Of a DNA stretch of 64,000 bases, positions 16,601-25,985 are shown one piece after another. The first letter of the stretch is position 1. Each line of letters opens with the position of its first letter. The stretch lies in assembly GCF_000425825.1 (NCBI RefSeq), contig NZ_AUEE01000003.1:124001-188000 (forward strand), written 5' to 3'. Both the position numbers and the translations under genes were made by a program. The DNA is from Jeotgalicoccus marinus DSM 19772. GTDB taxonomy: Bacteria; Bacillota; Bacilli; Staphylococcales; Salinicoccaceae. A model generated the notes under the pieces. That model saw only the letters and a program-made list of their open reading frames with translations, did no database searches and was not told the DNA's origin.

Positions 16601-18116
16601 AATCTATCAGATTATTTTCTTGTAAGAATTCTTCTGCCACGTCATATGGTGCTTCGTCATCTACTGTTACCCGATAGTTCATATCTTGCATTTCCTCATC
16701 TGTAATCATGCCAGACAATTGATTTAATGGATCAATAATTTCAGAATGTTCATCTAAAAATTCTTGCTTAAAGAGTGGCGCACCTTGATATGGGGGAAAT
16801 ACTTGTTTGTTATCTTCCAATATAACCATATCGTACTGACGTAATTCTGCATCAGTTGCATAAGCATCCATTAAGTTAATCTCACCATTTTCAATTGCTT
16901 GGTATCTCAATTGTGGCTCCATAGTAATGACATCATTAAAGTTTAGGTCATAAGCTTCTTGAATTGCCGGGTAACCGTCTTCAACTCGGTCATTAAACTC
17001 CATAGTAAAGCCAGGTCTTATTTCATCTTCTATACTTTTTAAATCTTCGATTGTGGTTAAATTATTTTCTTCAGCAAAATCTCTTTTTACTGCTAGAGTG
17101 TAAGTGTTGTTAAACATCATAGGTTCGAGCATGGTCATATCAAATTCCGAATCTAATGCAGTGTTCGCCTGGTTGTATACCACTTCTACATCATTCGATT
17201 CTGGAGCTTCTTTTACAAGCTCTCCTAAGACTGTACCTGTAAACTCTAGGTAACCATCTATATCGTCAGATCTTAAGGCATTGAACAAGAATGAAGTTTG
17301 CCCTAAACCATCTTCAACATTCACTGTATAATCGGTTTCTTCTTCAATTAATATCTTATACATATTCGTTATAATCGCAGGCTCTGAGCCTAATTTACCT
17401 GCAATAGTAATCTCGCCATCTCTATTCGTTAATAGTGGTGCTAAGGTAACTGCTAAAATAATGACAAATATTGTACCCACTGTAATCATGGCACGTTTAT
17501 AGGATAAGTTTTGTATGATTCTTAAACCGATATCAAAAATAATTGCTAACAGTGCTGCAGGTATCGCACCGATTAGAATAAGATCTGTGTTATTACGATT
17601 AATACCGAGTAGTATTAAATCACCTAAACCACCTGCACCAATTAAAGCTGCTAAGGTTGCCGTACCAATAATTAACACCATTGCTGTTCTAATACCTGCC
17701 ATAATAATTGGCATAGCAATCGGTATTTCCACTTTTAATAGTCGTCTTACCGGTTTCATACCGATACCTTCAGCCGCTTCCACTAAAGACTCATCTACTT
17801 CATTAATACCTGTATAAGTATTTCTTAATACGGGCAGTAAGGCGTATATTACAAGTGCGATAATTGCCGGTACTTCACCGATACCAAATAAGGGTATCAT
17901 CAAGCCTAATAGTGCTAATGACGGTATAGTCTGCATTACTGCAGCGATATTTATAACGATCTCAGCAATTCGGTCCGTCTTGGTTAAAAGTATGCCAAGT
18001 GGTACCCCAATAAGTACCGCAATTAAGAGGGCAATAAATGAAATCTGTATGTGCTCGATTAGTGTTTGTAAAAGCTCACCACGTCTCGACGATAAAGTCT
18101 CTAGAAATGTATTCAT
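16599..18116 (-). CDS. osmoprotectant ABC transporter, permease fused to substrate-binding domain
   Basis: A 505-residue fusion. Residues 1 to about 225 are a BPD-type permease with six helices and the EAA-like loop ('EAAEGIGMKPVRRLLKVEIP'). Residues 235-505 are an OpuAC/OpuBC-type binding domain ('ITIAGKLGSEPAIITNMYKI', 'DIDGYLEFTGTVLGELV', 'DAYATDAELRQYDMVIL'). It would sit in the membrane with the receptor outside. Likely substrates are glycine betaine, carnitine or choline. The start overlaps the ATPase stop as ATGA. Confidence 0.92.
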   Translation of the reverse strand: MNTFLETLSSRRGELLQTLIEHIQISFIALLIAVLIGVPLGILLTKTDRIAEIVINIAAVMQTIPSLALLGLMIPLFGIGEVPAIIALVIYALLPVLRNTYTGINEVDESLVEAAEGIGMKPVRRLLKVEIPIAMPIIMAGIRTAMVLIIGTATLAALIGAGGLGDLILLGINRNNTDLILIGAIPAALLAIIFDIGLRIIQNLSYKRAMITVGTIFVIILAVTLAPLLTNRDGEITIAGKLGSEPAIITNMYKILIEEETDYTVNVEDGLGQTSFLFNALRSDDIDGYLEFTGTVLGELVKEAPESNDVEVVYNQANTALDSEFDMTMLEPMMFNNTYTLAVKRDFAEENNLTTIEDLKSIEDEIRPGFTMEFNDRVEDGYPAIQEAYDLNFNDVITMEPQLRYQAIENGEINLMDAYATDAELRQYDMVILEDNKQVFPPYQGAPLFKQEFLDEHSEIIDPLNQLSGMITDEEMQDMNYRVTVDDEAPYDVAEEFLQENNLID

Positions 18117-19057
18117 TTAACTTCACCACTTTTCCGGGCGAGATGTTGAAACACATCAGAACGCGTTAATAGTTTAGGACCGTCCTCAACTTCAACTATA
18201 ACTTCATCCTGTTCAGTGAGTGCTGTAAAAACATCGTGAAGTGATTTATCTTGTGAAATATAGACGCCCTGATGTTCATTACTAATTACTGCTTTATTTA
18301 ATACTAAATCGCCTGCTTTAATATCATCAAAAGGTTCACTTTGACCACCTATAAAGGTTCTAACAAAGTCACTTTTTGGCGTCTGAATAAACTCATTTGG
18401 CGTACCAATTTGTTCAACTGCCCCTTCATTGAACAAACATAAACGGTCTGCAAGCTTGAATGCTTCAGATATATCATGCGTAACAAAGATAATGGTCTTT
18501 TTGATTTTCTCTTGTAGTTCAATTAGATCGTTCTGAAATTTTTCTCTAGTTATAGGGTCTAGTGCACTGAAAGGCTCATCCATTAAAATCACTGGAGGAT
18601 CAGCAGCCAGTGCTCGAAGCACACCGATTCTTTGTTGTTGACCACCCGACAGTTCAGTCGGCTTCCTATCTCTATAAACCTCAGGGTCTAAGCCGACCAT
18701 CTCTAATAATTCATCGATTCTATTTTTAATTTTTTCGTCAGACCATTTTTCCATCTGTGGGACTTGTGCAATATTTTCTGCGATTGTCATATGCGGAAAA
18801 AGCGCAATTTGTTGTAGTACATATCCCATGTCTCTACGCATTTCATAAACTTCGTAATCGCTAATTGGGTTGTCTTTAAAATATATGTATCCTTCACTCA
18901 GAGGAATTAGCCGATTAATCATTTTAAGTGTTGTCGTCTTACCACTTCCTGATGGGCCAATTAAAACAAAAAATTCTCCTTCATTTATATAAAAACTGAC
19001 GTTATTCACAGCGATTTTATCACCATAACGCTTTGACACATTTTTAAATTCAATCAT
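18113..19057 (-). CDS. osmoprotectant ABC transporter ATP-binding protein
   Basis: A 314-residue ATPase with Walker A 'GPSGSGKTTT', ABC signature 'LSGGQQQRIGVLRAL' and Walker B 'VILMDEPFSALDP'. After about residue 240 there is a CBS-like tail ('VYISQDKSLHDVFTALTEQD'), typical of OpuCA/ProV-type ATPases that are regulated by ionic strength. It forms a two-gene importer with the downstream fusion protein. The upstream 130 bases show no operator I can support. Confidence 0.92.
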   Translation of the reverse strand: MIEFKNVSKRYGDKIAVNNVSFYINEGEFFVLIGPSGSGKTTTLKMINRLIPLSEGYIYFKDNPISDYEVYEMRRDMGYVLQQIALFPHMTIAENIAQVPQMEKWSDEKIKNRIDELLEMVGLDPEVYRDRKPTELSGGQQQRIGVLRALAADPPVILMDEPFSALDPITREKFQNDLIELQEKIKKTIIFVTHDISEAFKLADRLCLFNEGAVEQIGTPNEFIQTPKSDFVRTFIGGQSEPFDDIKAGDLVLNKAVISNEHQGVYISQDKSLHDVFTALTEQDEVIVEVEDGPKLLTRSDVFQHLARKSGEVK

Positions 19058-19189
19058 GACACAAAGCTCCTTTATAATTTCATATATGTTATAGATAAGT
19101 TAAACTGGTTGTAAATGTCCATACCCTAAATATCAATATCTTAAAAGATTATTCACAATATAAATATATTTTGAAAGTAGGTTTATACT

Positions 19190-20551
19190 ATGTCAGTTGA
19201 AGCACTTGTTTTGGAACAAAGAAAATATTTCTTAAATGATTACACACGCCCTGTTGACTTTCGTGTTCGTCAACTTAGAAAATTGAGAACAGCTTTAAAA
19301 GCCAACGAGAAAATAATCCTAGACGCACTGTATGAAGATCTTGGCAAATCATCTACTGAAGCTTATATGACAGAACTCGGCATTATTTACCAGGAAATAA
19401 ATTATGCAATTAAACATGTAAAGAAATGGGCGAGCCCAAAGAAAGTAAAATCTAGTGTCATGAGCTTACCAGCATCTAGTCATATTTATGCTGAACCTTA
19501 TGGTGTGACCTTGATATTGTCACCATGGAATTACCCTGTAAATCTAACAATCGGTCCATTAATCGGCGCCATTGCAGCAGGCAACTGCGCTGTAGTAAAA
19601 CCGTCTGAAACTAGCCCTAAGACGTCTGCAATCTTAGAAAAAATCATAAATTACACCTTTGTAGAGGAATTTGTTCATTGCTTACCGTATGACACACCAC
19701 ATGATGAGGTCAACAAGCAAGATTATGATTACATCTTCTTTACTGGAAGTACAAGAATAGGTAAGGAAATTATGAGTATAGCGAGTCAAACATTGACGCC
19801 AGTTACACTTGAATTAGGTGGTAAGAGCCCGGCCATTATCGACGAAACTGCTAACATTGATGTCGCTGCTAGACGCATTGCTTGGGGTAAATTCATTAAT
19901 GCAGGACAAACTTGTGTGGCACCAGATCACCTTATCATTCATGAGTCCATTAAGGATGCCTTTATTGAGCGTCTAATCGATGAAATAAATGAGCGCTATG
20001 AAGATGCAGAAAGTCGTGATGATTATCCAAAAATCATTAATAATAAGCACTTTGAAAGATTAACAGCCTTATTAGATGACCCTAAACTTATTGGGGGTAG
20101 GGTCAATGTAAAAGAGACAAAAATTGCACCCGCTATCTTGCCTGATAGCTATTTAAATGATGATGTAATGGCAGAAGAAATTTTCGGCCCTATTTTACCA
20201 ATCCTAACCTACGATAATATCGATGATTTAATCGTTCAACAACAAGCACTGCCTAAACCACTGGCAACATATATCTTTACTGAAGATAACAACACAGCAA
20301 ACCTGCTGTTACAGAAATTATCTTTTGGTGGCGGTTGTGTAAATGATACACTGATGCATTTAGCCAGTCATTCTTTACCATTTGGTGGCGTCGGTGCGAG
20401 TGGTATGGGTGCCTATCACGGCAAAGCGTCATTTGATACGTTTTCACACTTTAAGAGTGTTGTCAAAAATACCACAGCAGTAGATTTCCCTGTACGATAT
20501 GCACCATTTGATCAAGCAAAATCCAAGCTATTCAAACGTTTATTAGGATAA
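19190..20551 (+). CDS. aldehyde dehydrogenase (class 3 / fatty aldehyde type)
   Basis: A 453-residue NAD(P)-dependent aldehyde dehydrogenase of the shorter class 3 type (YwdH/CalB-like). The catalytic Glu is in '[11 protein letters not shown]' and the nucleophile Cys in 'GQTCVAPDH'; the cofactor site includes 'SPWNYPVNL' and FTGSTRIG. The C-terminal stretch 'FPVRYAPFDQAKSKLFKRLL' fits this subgroup. It oxidises a medium-to-long-chain or aromatic aldehyde. The NAD(P)-binding gene follows after 36 bases on the same strand. Confidence 0.92.
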   Translation: MSVEALVLEQRKYFLNDYTRPVDFRVRQLRKLRTALKANEKIILDALYEDLGKSSTEAYMTELGIIYQEINYAIKHVKKWASPKKVKSSVMSLPASSHIYAEPYGVTLILSPWNYPVNLTIGPLIGAIAAGNCAVVKPSETSPKTSAILEKIINYTFVEEFVHCLPYDTPHDEVNKQDYDYIFFTGSTRIGKEIMSIASQTLTPVTLELGGKSPAIIDETANIDVAARRIAWGKFINAGQTCVAPDHLIIHESIKDAFIERLIDEINERYEDAESRDDYPKIINNKHFERLTALLDDPKLIGGRVNVKETKIAPAILPDSYLNDDVMAEEIFGPILPILTYDNIDDLIVQQQALPKPLATYIFTEDNNTANLLLQKLSFGGGCVNDTLMHLASHSLPFGGVGASGMGAYHGKASFDTFSHFKSVVKNTTAVDFPVRYAPFDQAKSKLFKRLLG

Positions 20552-20587
20552 AATAGACATATCAACCTATAAGGAGTGTATGACTTT

Positions 20588-21244
20588 ATGAGTATATTAG
20601 TTATCGGCGCCAACGGCGGTGTAGGTAAACACCTAGTTAAGCAGTTACAAGGTAAGGGCAAGACATTCACTGCAGGGGTTAGAAAAGAAGAACAAAGAGA
20701 TGCCTTAAAAGATAGTGGTGTGGAATCCTTACTTATTGATGTAGACCAAGATACCATTGAAGAATTAACAGATAAGGTTTCAGGCTTTGAACAAGTCGTA
20801 TTCTCTGTAGGATCAGGGGGTAGCACTGGAGCAGATAAGACAATCTCTGTCGACTTAGATGGTGCAGTTAAAACAATAGAAGCAAGCAAAAATTCAAATG
20901 TTGATCACTTCGTTATGGTATCAACTTTCGATTCAAGAAGAGAAGCATTCGACACACCAGATGCTCAGAAAATTAAACCTTATACAATTGCTAAACACCA
21001 TGCAGACGAACACTTAAAACGTTCAGGATTGACACATTCAATCGTTCACCCAGGTATTCTGACTGATAACCCAGGTACAGGTAAGGTCGAGCTAGGACTC
21101 TACTTTGACGAGATTAAAGAGGTTCCACGAGAAGATATCGCAAGCGTAATATTTGAGCTTGTAGACAATGCTGACAATCGTGGTAAAGAACTTCAAATTG
21201 TTACTGGTGACCAAGATATTTCAACAGCAGTGGCTAAATTTTAA
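20588..21244 (+). CDS. NAD(P)-binding Rossmann protein (atypical SDR, YwnB/YhfK-like)
   Basis: A 218-residue protein with an N-terminal dinucleotide-binding loop (VIGANGGVGKHL) and the atypical SDR elements 'VFSVGSGGS', 'VMVSTFDSR', 'YTIAKHHADEHL' (Y and K of the active pair) and 'HSIVHPGILTDNPGTG'. This matches the NAD(P)H-binding family that includes YhfK and YwnB. The ATG at 20588 has AAGGAG upstream; a GTG at 20576 overlaps that site. Role unknown, possibly redox stress. Confidence 0.88.
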   Translation: MSILVIGANGGVGKHLVKQLQGKGKTFTAGVRKEEQRDALKDSGVESLLIDVDQDTIEELTDKVSGFEQVVFSVGSGGSTGADKTISVDLDGAVKTIEASKNSNVDHFVMVSTFDSRREAFDTPDAQKIKPYTIAKHHADEHLKRSGLTHSIVHPGILTDNPGTGKVELGLYFDEIKEVPREDIASVIFELVDNADNRGKELQIVTGDQDISTAVAKF

Positions 21245-21248
21245 TAAG

Positions 21249-21291
21249 AAAAAACGGGGAGAAAATCTTAGAATTTTCTCCCCGCTTTTTT
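21249..21291. terminator. bidirectional intrinsic terminator
   Basis: CGGGGAGAAAAT / ATTTTCTCCCCG stem with A-run before and T-run after, between convergent genes. Confidence 0.92.
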
Positions 21292-21295
21292 AACT

Positions 21296-22702
21296 TTAGG
21301 ACCAGCCAATTGCTTGGGCAACGATCAATGCACCTAATGATATCCCCATAAGAATTAAGAATAACGGCAGGAAGAATTTTATCCATTTATGCCATTCAAC
21401 ACCTGCGATAACAAGTGCAGCCATGAAGTATCCACTTGTTGGATATAAAATATGTGCAAAGCCATCACCTAGTTGGAAAGCGAGTACAGCTGTTTGTCTT
21501 GTCACACCGAGCATATCCGATAATGGAGCCATAATTGGCATTGTTACCAATGCTTGACCAGATCCTGATGGAATGATGAAATTAATCAGTAACTGAACGA
21601 AGTACATACCTGCAGCTGCAAGAACTGGCGGTAAGTCTCCTACAACTGTTCCAAGTCCATTTACAATCGTATCCATCACTCGACCATCTTCTAATATTAC
21701 TGCGATAGAGCGTGCTAAACCAATAATCACAGCACCCATTAATACGTCTCTAAAGCCTTTAGTGAAGGACTCACTAATATGTGTTAATGACATGCCTGAA
21801 ACCATCCCGACTGTCACGCCCATCAGTATGAATAAACCGGCCATTTCTATCATAAACCAACCTTGAGTAATTACGCCCCATACTAAAATAATAAAGAATA
21901 TGAGTACAGTGAACGCTCCAGCAATTTGTCTATTATTTGCCTTTAGTGGTTCCTGATCCGCAATTGATTTATATGATGCACGTTTCTCACTATCTTCTTC
22001 ATAGACGATACTTGCCGTAGGGTTTTTTTGAACCTTTCTAGCATATCTCATAACAAATAGAATTGTTATAGTCAGTACGATCACAAACAGTATTAACCTA
22101 AAGCTTAGTCCAGAGAAGGTTGGTAATTCTGAAATGGTTTGTGCTAAACCGGTATTGACTGGATTCAATACCCCCACCGAATAACCAACAACCGTTCCAC
22201 ATAAGGCAATTGCTGCTGCAGTCATGGAGTCATAACCTAAGGCAATAATTAAAGGAATAATAACGGGTATGTAGACTAACGATAATTCTGCAGTTCCAAT
22301 AAGTGTCGCTATTGTCGCAAATACTGTCATTAAAACAGGAATCACAAGAATACTCTTATTTGAAAACCTACGCGCGAGCTTATCAACCGCTATTTCAATA
22401 ATCCCACTTTCTCTAAGCACCATGAACATTCCACCGATGATTAATGTGAAGAAGACAACTTCACCTGCATCGATTAGGCCTCGTGGTATAGCTGTCATAA
22501 ACTGAACTAGGTCTGTCGGTTCAGACTCTGTGAATTGGAATGATTCAGGATCTACTGCTGTTCTCCCTTCCTCTATTTCAACTCGGTCAAATTCACCAGC
22601 TGGTATAAGATATGTAGATGCAGCTGCAACTAGACCAAATAGGAATAAAATCACGTAAATATGAGGCATCTTAAATTTTCTTTCCTTATTGTTATTCGTC
22701 AT
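21296..22702 (-). CDS. YfcC-family (C4-dicarboxylate/arginine-type) carrier
   Basis: A 468-residue integral membrane protein with about 12 helices. It shows the YfcC/ArcD-like DcuC-superfamily marks: 'FLFGLVAAASTYLIPAGEFD' at the start, an 'IGTAELSLVYIPVIIPL' half, the 'GVLNPVNTGLAQ' loop and 'NFIIPSGSGQALVTMPIMAP'. These carry basic amino acids, peptides or dicarboxylates; the substrate cannot be assigned. GGGAG precedes the ATG. The gene is monocistronic, with the hrtBA terminator upstream. Confidence 0.85.
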   Translation of the reverse strand: MTNNNKERKFKMPHIYVILFLFGLVAAASTYLIPAGEFDRVEIEEGRTAVDPESFQFTESEPTDLVQFMTAIPRGLIDAGEVVFFTLIIGGMFMVLRESGIIEIAVDKLARRFSNKSILVIPVLMTVFATIATLIGTAELSLVYIPVIIPLIIALGYDSMTAAAIALCGTVVGYSVGVLNPVNTGLAQTISELPTFSGLSFRLILFVIVLTITILFVMRYARKVQKNPTASIVYEEDSEKRASYKSIADQEPLKANNRQIAGAFTVLIFFIILVWGVITQGWFMIEMAGLFILMGVTVGMVSGMSLTHISESFTKGFRDVLMGAVIIGLARSIAVILEDGRVMDTIVNGLGTVVGDLPPVLAAAGMYFVQLLINFIIPSGSGQALVTMPIMAPLSDMLGVTRQTAVLAFQLGDGFAHILYPTSGYFMAALVIAGVEWHKWIKFFLPLFLILMGISLGALIVAQAIGWS

Positions 22703-22773
22703 AAATTTCTCCCTTCAAACTGTTTATTACAGTTTACCTTATAATATCAACAGCGACTAAAGCAATAATATAA

Positions 22774-22811
22774 GAAAAAAGAGATATTTATGTTTTCATA
22801 AATATCTCTTA
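22774..22811 (-). terminator. terminator of hrtBA
   Basis: The minus strand reads AAGAGATATTTATG, AAAA, CATAAATATCTCTT, then TTTTTC: a perfect 14-base stem with a U-run directly after hrtA. Confidence 0.9.
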
Positions 22812-22816
22812 CCCTA

Positions 22817-23497
22817 TTAACCTTTAGTTATTTGTCCATCTTTCATCTCAATTCTACGATCTGCATATTCCAACATATCCATGTCATGTGTCACCATTAA
22901 CACTGTGATACCTAAATCTTGTGATAATCTTTTAATCAGTGCCATAACTTCTTCAGAACGTTTAGAGTCTATGCTTGCTGTCGGTTCATCTGCAAACAAT
23001 AACTCTGGATCATGAATGATTGCTCTCGCAATTGCTGCTCGTTGTCTCTCACCACCTGATAAATTTTCAGGATAACTATTCTTATGCTTGTACATATCCA
23101 CAGCTTGAAGTATCTTATTAATTTTATTATTTTTGTCTTCTTTAGAAAGTTTGACATTTGCCGTATCAAGCATGAGCGCCAATTGTTCCCCAACAGTTAG
23201 GAATGGTACGAGATGCGCATGTTGAAAGACAAAACCAAATTTTTCTGCTCGAAGTTTTCGTATTGACCCATCATTCTTTTCAGATATTTTTTTACCTTTA
23301 AATGAAATACTACCGTTCGTTTTGTTTTGTAAACAAGCTGCAATGGTTAAAAGTGTACTTTTCCCCGAACCTGAAGGACCTGTAAGGGCCGTTAATTCAC
23401 CTTCATTTAAAGTTAAGTCCACATCGTTTAATATTTTTTCTTCCCTATTTCCATTTTTAACTGCCTTATCGATATTTGTGAGTTCAAATAATGCCAT
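22817..23497 (-). CDS. hrtA: HrtA-like heme efflux ABC transporter ATP-binding protein
   Basis: A 226-residue MacB/LolD-type ATPase. Walker A is 'TGPSGSGKSTLL', the signature is 'NLSGGERQRAAIARAI' and Walker B is 'LLFADEPTASID'. The true start is the ATG at 23497 (MALFEL) with GGAGG upstream; the frame runs open to 23581 inside the permease gene. With the permease it forms an exporter. Its position in one block with an HssRS-like two-component system and an HssR-type repeat argues that it exports heme, as HrtAB does in Staphylococcus aureus. Confidence 0.86.
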   Translation of the reverse strand: MALFELTNIDKAVKNGNREEKILNDVDLTLNEGELTALTGPSGSGKSTLLTIAACLQNKTNGSISFKGKKISEKNDGSIRKLRAEKFGFVFQHAHLVPFLTVGEQLALMLDTANVKLSKEDKNNKINKILQAVDMYKHKNSYPENLSGGERQRAAIARAIIHDPELLFADEPTASIDSKRSEEVMALIKRLSQDLGITVLMVTHDMDMLEYADRRIEMKDGQITKG

Positions 23498-23498
23498 C

Positions 23499-24524
23499 TT
23501 ACATACCTCCTTGATTAATTGCCTGCAATGGTTCTGCTTTTCTAATCTGAAGTCCTGAAATCGTAGCACCGACAAAACCAATTACGATAAAGGCCACAAC
23601 TGCAAAGATAATCGTCTCAGTCGGTAAGAAGAACGGCATACCTTCTGGTGCAACAGCGTTTATGATTAAGCTAATCGCAATAGCTGGAATTAAGCTGATT
23701 ACAGTAATGAATAGCATTTGAGCCCACATCATTACAAATAGTGAAGATTGCTTAACTCCAATCGCTTTTAATATGCCAAAGGTACTCATTTTTTGGACAT
23801 TAATCATATAGAAAAATATCGCAAATAATAAGGCACTGATCACATATAGAAATACGATAATCATGTTGAGTGACATCTGTTCTGCGCTGTAACTTGGGAT
23901 TGTGTTTAAGAAGTCACTGTTACTATAATTAGTCAGACCTTCTACATCCGCTTCACCTTCAGTAAAACCGACTTGAAATGCATCAGTTCTATACATTTCT
24001 TGGAAGTCCGCTTCATTGATAAATCCAGCTTCTGTGTGACTAAATTTCTGTCCATCTACAAAACCTGAGATAGTTAAATCATCTTCAATTAGACCATTGG
24101 TTACTTTGTCTCCGACACTAAAGCCTTCATCTTCTAGTGAGCGATCTAAAATAATCTCACCATCATCCACATTAGGGAAATAATCCCCACCATCTGATGT
24201 TACAAAAGCCGTGCTAAATTTCTTGTCATCTGCATTATTGATTTCTCCCATTTGAATGGAAAAGAGTGTGTAATTTTCATCTGTTGCTGCTAGTGCTTCT
24301 TCCTGTTCATTCTCAATTGCTGAAAAGCTATAATTATCTTCAGCATCTTCACTCATGTAAAACGTACCATCTGGCATATGTTTAATTAGAGATGCATTAT
24401 CATCGGATAAGCCATTTGCCAATCCGGAGATGCTCATTGTTAATATGCTAATCAAAAATACGATAAACCCTAGTATCAAATAACGTAATTTAAACTTTTT
24501 CATTTCTTTCCATGCCATCTTCAT
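23499..24524 (-). CDS. hrtB: HrtB-like heme efflux ABC transporter permease (FtsX type)
   Basis: A 341-residue permease with one N-terminal helix (residues about 15-37), a large extracellular domain (about 40-210), then three C-terminal helices containing the FtsX motif 'QKMSTFGILKAIGVKQSSLF'. This is the HrtB/MacB-like type VII architecture. It starts at an ATG with GGAGGTC upstream. hrtA follows with a one-base gap. A GTTCATATT-GA-GTTCACATA repeat lies 45 bases before the gene and ties it to HssR. Heme as substrate is inferred from this context. Confidence 0.86.
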   Translation of the reverse strand: MKMAWKEMKKFKLRYLILGFIVFLISILTMSISGLANGLSDDNASLIKHMPDGTFYMSEDAEDNYSFSAIENEQEEALAATDENYTLFSIQMGEINNADDKKFSTAFVTSDGGDYFPNVDDGEIILDRSLEDEGFSVGDKVTNGLIEDDLTISGFVDGQKFSHTEAGFINEADFQEMYRTDAFQVGFTEGEADVEGLTNYSNSDFLNTIPSYSAEQMSLNMIIVFLYVISALLFAIFFYMINVQKMSTFGILKAIGVKQSSLFVMMWAQMLFITVISLIPAIAISLIINAVAPEGMPFFLPTETIIFAVVAFIVIGFVGATISGLQIRKAEPLQAINQGGM

Positions 24525-24569
24525 GAAAAAGACCTCCTGTGTTCTTGTTAATTCACACTTTACTTAAGT

Positions 24570-24589
24570 TATGTGAACTCAATATGAAC
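24570..24589 (-). promoter_or_regulatory. HssR-type direct repeat upstream of hrtB
   Basis: The minus strand reads GTTCATATT GA GTTCACATA, two near-identical 9-mers separated by 2 bases. This is the spacing and sequence reported for the HssR-binding repeat of the S. aureus hrtAB promoter (GTTCATATT N2 GTTCATATT). It lies in the 78 bases between hssS and hrtB. Confidence 0.85.
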
Positions 24590-24602
24590 AAGGAGGTTTT
24601 TC

Positions 24603-25985
24603 TTATTTTTCTGTTATAGGTAAACGGACAGTAAAGGTTGTACCTTCTTTTTTACTTCTTACATTGATAGAGCCATCATGCATTTCGATAATTTTTTTGA
24701 CGATAGATAATCCCAATCCTGAGCCACCGACCTTATTTGTTCTAGCATTATCCGCTCTATAAAAACGGTCGAATATTTTATCGATATGAACATTATCTAT
24801 ACCTTTACCGGTATCACTTATCGACACGATTACATGTGAACCATAGTCAGCCATTTCAATATCAATACTGCCTGCATCCTCATTGTATTTTACAGCATTA
24901 GATAAGAGGTTATCCCACACTGTATTCAGCAATGACTTGTCAGCTCTTATATCTATATCGATTAACTTATGAGATATCATTAGCTCTCGTTCATTAATCT
25001 GCCATTCGTAAACTTTAATCGCTCTTTCAAGCTGTTGCTTGAGATTATAATTTTCCCTTCTCATCAGGTAATCTTCATGGTCGATGGAAGACAAGACTAA
25101 AAGTTGTTTAGTCATCGTAGATAAACGATCAATTTCAAAATCTATTGTTTCTGCATAATCTTCACGTACATCATTCGACAATGGTTTCTTCAATAACTGA
25201 TTATAGCCCTTTATATTCGAGAGTGGCGACTGGATATCATGAGAAATATTTGAGATGAAATCTCTTTGAATTTTATCATTATAGCCTAGTTGTAAGGTCA
25301 TGTTTCTAAAGTTCGTAGCCAAATCTCCAATCTCATCTTTCCTTGATATATCAAGGTTATCTAGAGAGTAATCACCTGAGGCAAGTCGTTTGGTTGCCTT
25401 GCTCAATTTAGTTACAGGCTTAATGAGATAATGGGCACTAATCAGCACTAAAATAATACTTAATATAATAGTAATTAAGAATAAGACACCGAACAAGACG
25501 TGCATTTCATTGAATAATAATTCAATATCCGTACGCATGAACAACGCATAAGATTGACCATCAATTGTTACTGGTACGCCTACTGTATTCTTAAGCTCAT
25601 CTGCAAAGAATCCCGTAACGAATAATTCAGCATCAAAATTCGCCATACCATGATATATTTCTCCAGAATGTACTTCTTTGATTGCCTCATCCTGAAGGTT
25701 GATGTCTCCAAACTGTGTACCAAAGAACTGATCTCGGCCATTCGCATCCACTAAGTAAATTTGGTGTCCAGATTTTGCAACAGTATCCAAGTATTCCTCT
25801 ACTTTAATGTCAGGATTGTTTTCGATAAACTGAGCAACTTCTAGTGCAATGTTCTTATGCTTGGTGTCATTCTCTTCTTTTAAGTTTATCTGGTAGATAA
25901 AATTTGAAATGAAAAAGGCGAAAAAGAAACTGAACAGCATTATAGCAAGTGTTGTAATTAAAAATTTTACGTATAATGATTTCAT
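24603..25985 (-). CDS. hssS: HssS-like sensor histidine kinase
   Basis: A 460-residue membrane kinase. Helix 1 is near residues 7-30, an extracellular sensor domain covers about 32-160, helix 2 is near 160-185, followed by HAMP ('PVTKLSKATKRLASGDY'), the phospho-acceptor His in FISNISHDIQSPLSN, and ATPase boxes 'DNLLSNAVKYN', 'ISDTGKGID' and 'GSGLGLSIVKKI'. Size and order match HssS, which senses intracellular heme. It overlaps the regulator gene by 4 bases. Confidence 0.9.
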   Translation of the reverse strand: MKSLYVKFLITTLAIMLFSFFFAFFISNFIYQINLKEENDTKHKNIALEVAQFIENNPDIKVEEYLDTVAKSGHQIYLVDANGRDQFFGTQFGDINLQDEAIKEVHSGEIYHGMANFDAELFVTGFFADELKNTVGVPVTIDGQSYALFMRTDIELLFNEMHVLFGVLFLITIILSIILVLISAHYLIKPVTKLSKATKRLASGDYSLDNLDISRKDEIGDLATNFRNMTLQLGYNDKIQRDFISNISHDIQSPLSNIKGYNQLLKKPLSNDVREDYAETIDFEIDRLSTMTKQLLVLSSIDHEDYLMRRENYNLKQQLERAIKVYEWQINERELMISHKLIDIDIRADKSLLNTVWDNLLSNAVKYNEDAGSIDIEMADYGSHVIVSISDTGKGIDNVHIDKIFDRFYRADNARTNKVGGSGLGLSIVKKIIEMHDGSINVRSKKEGTTFTVRLPITEK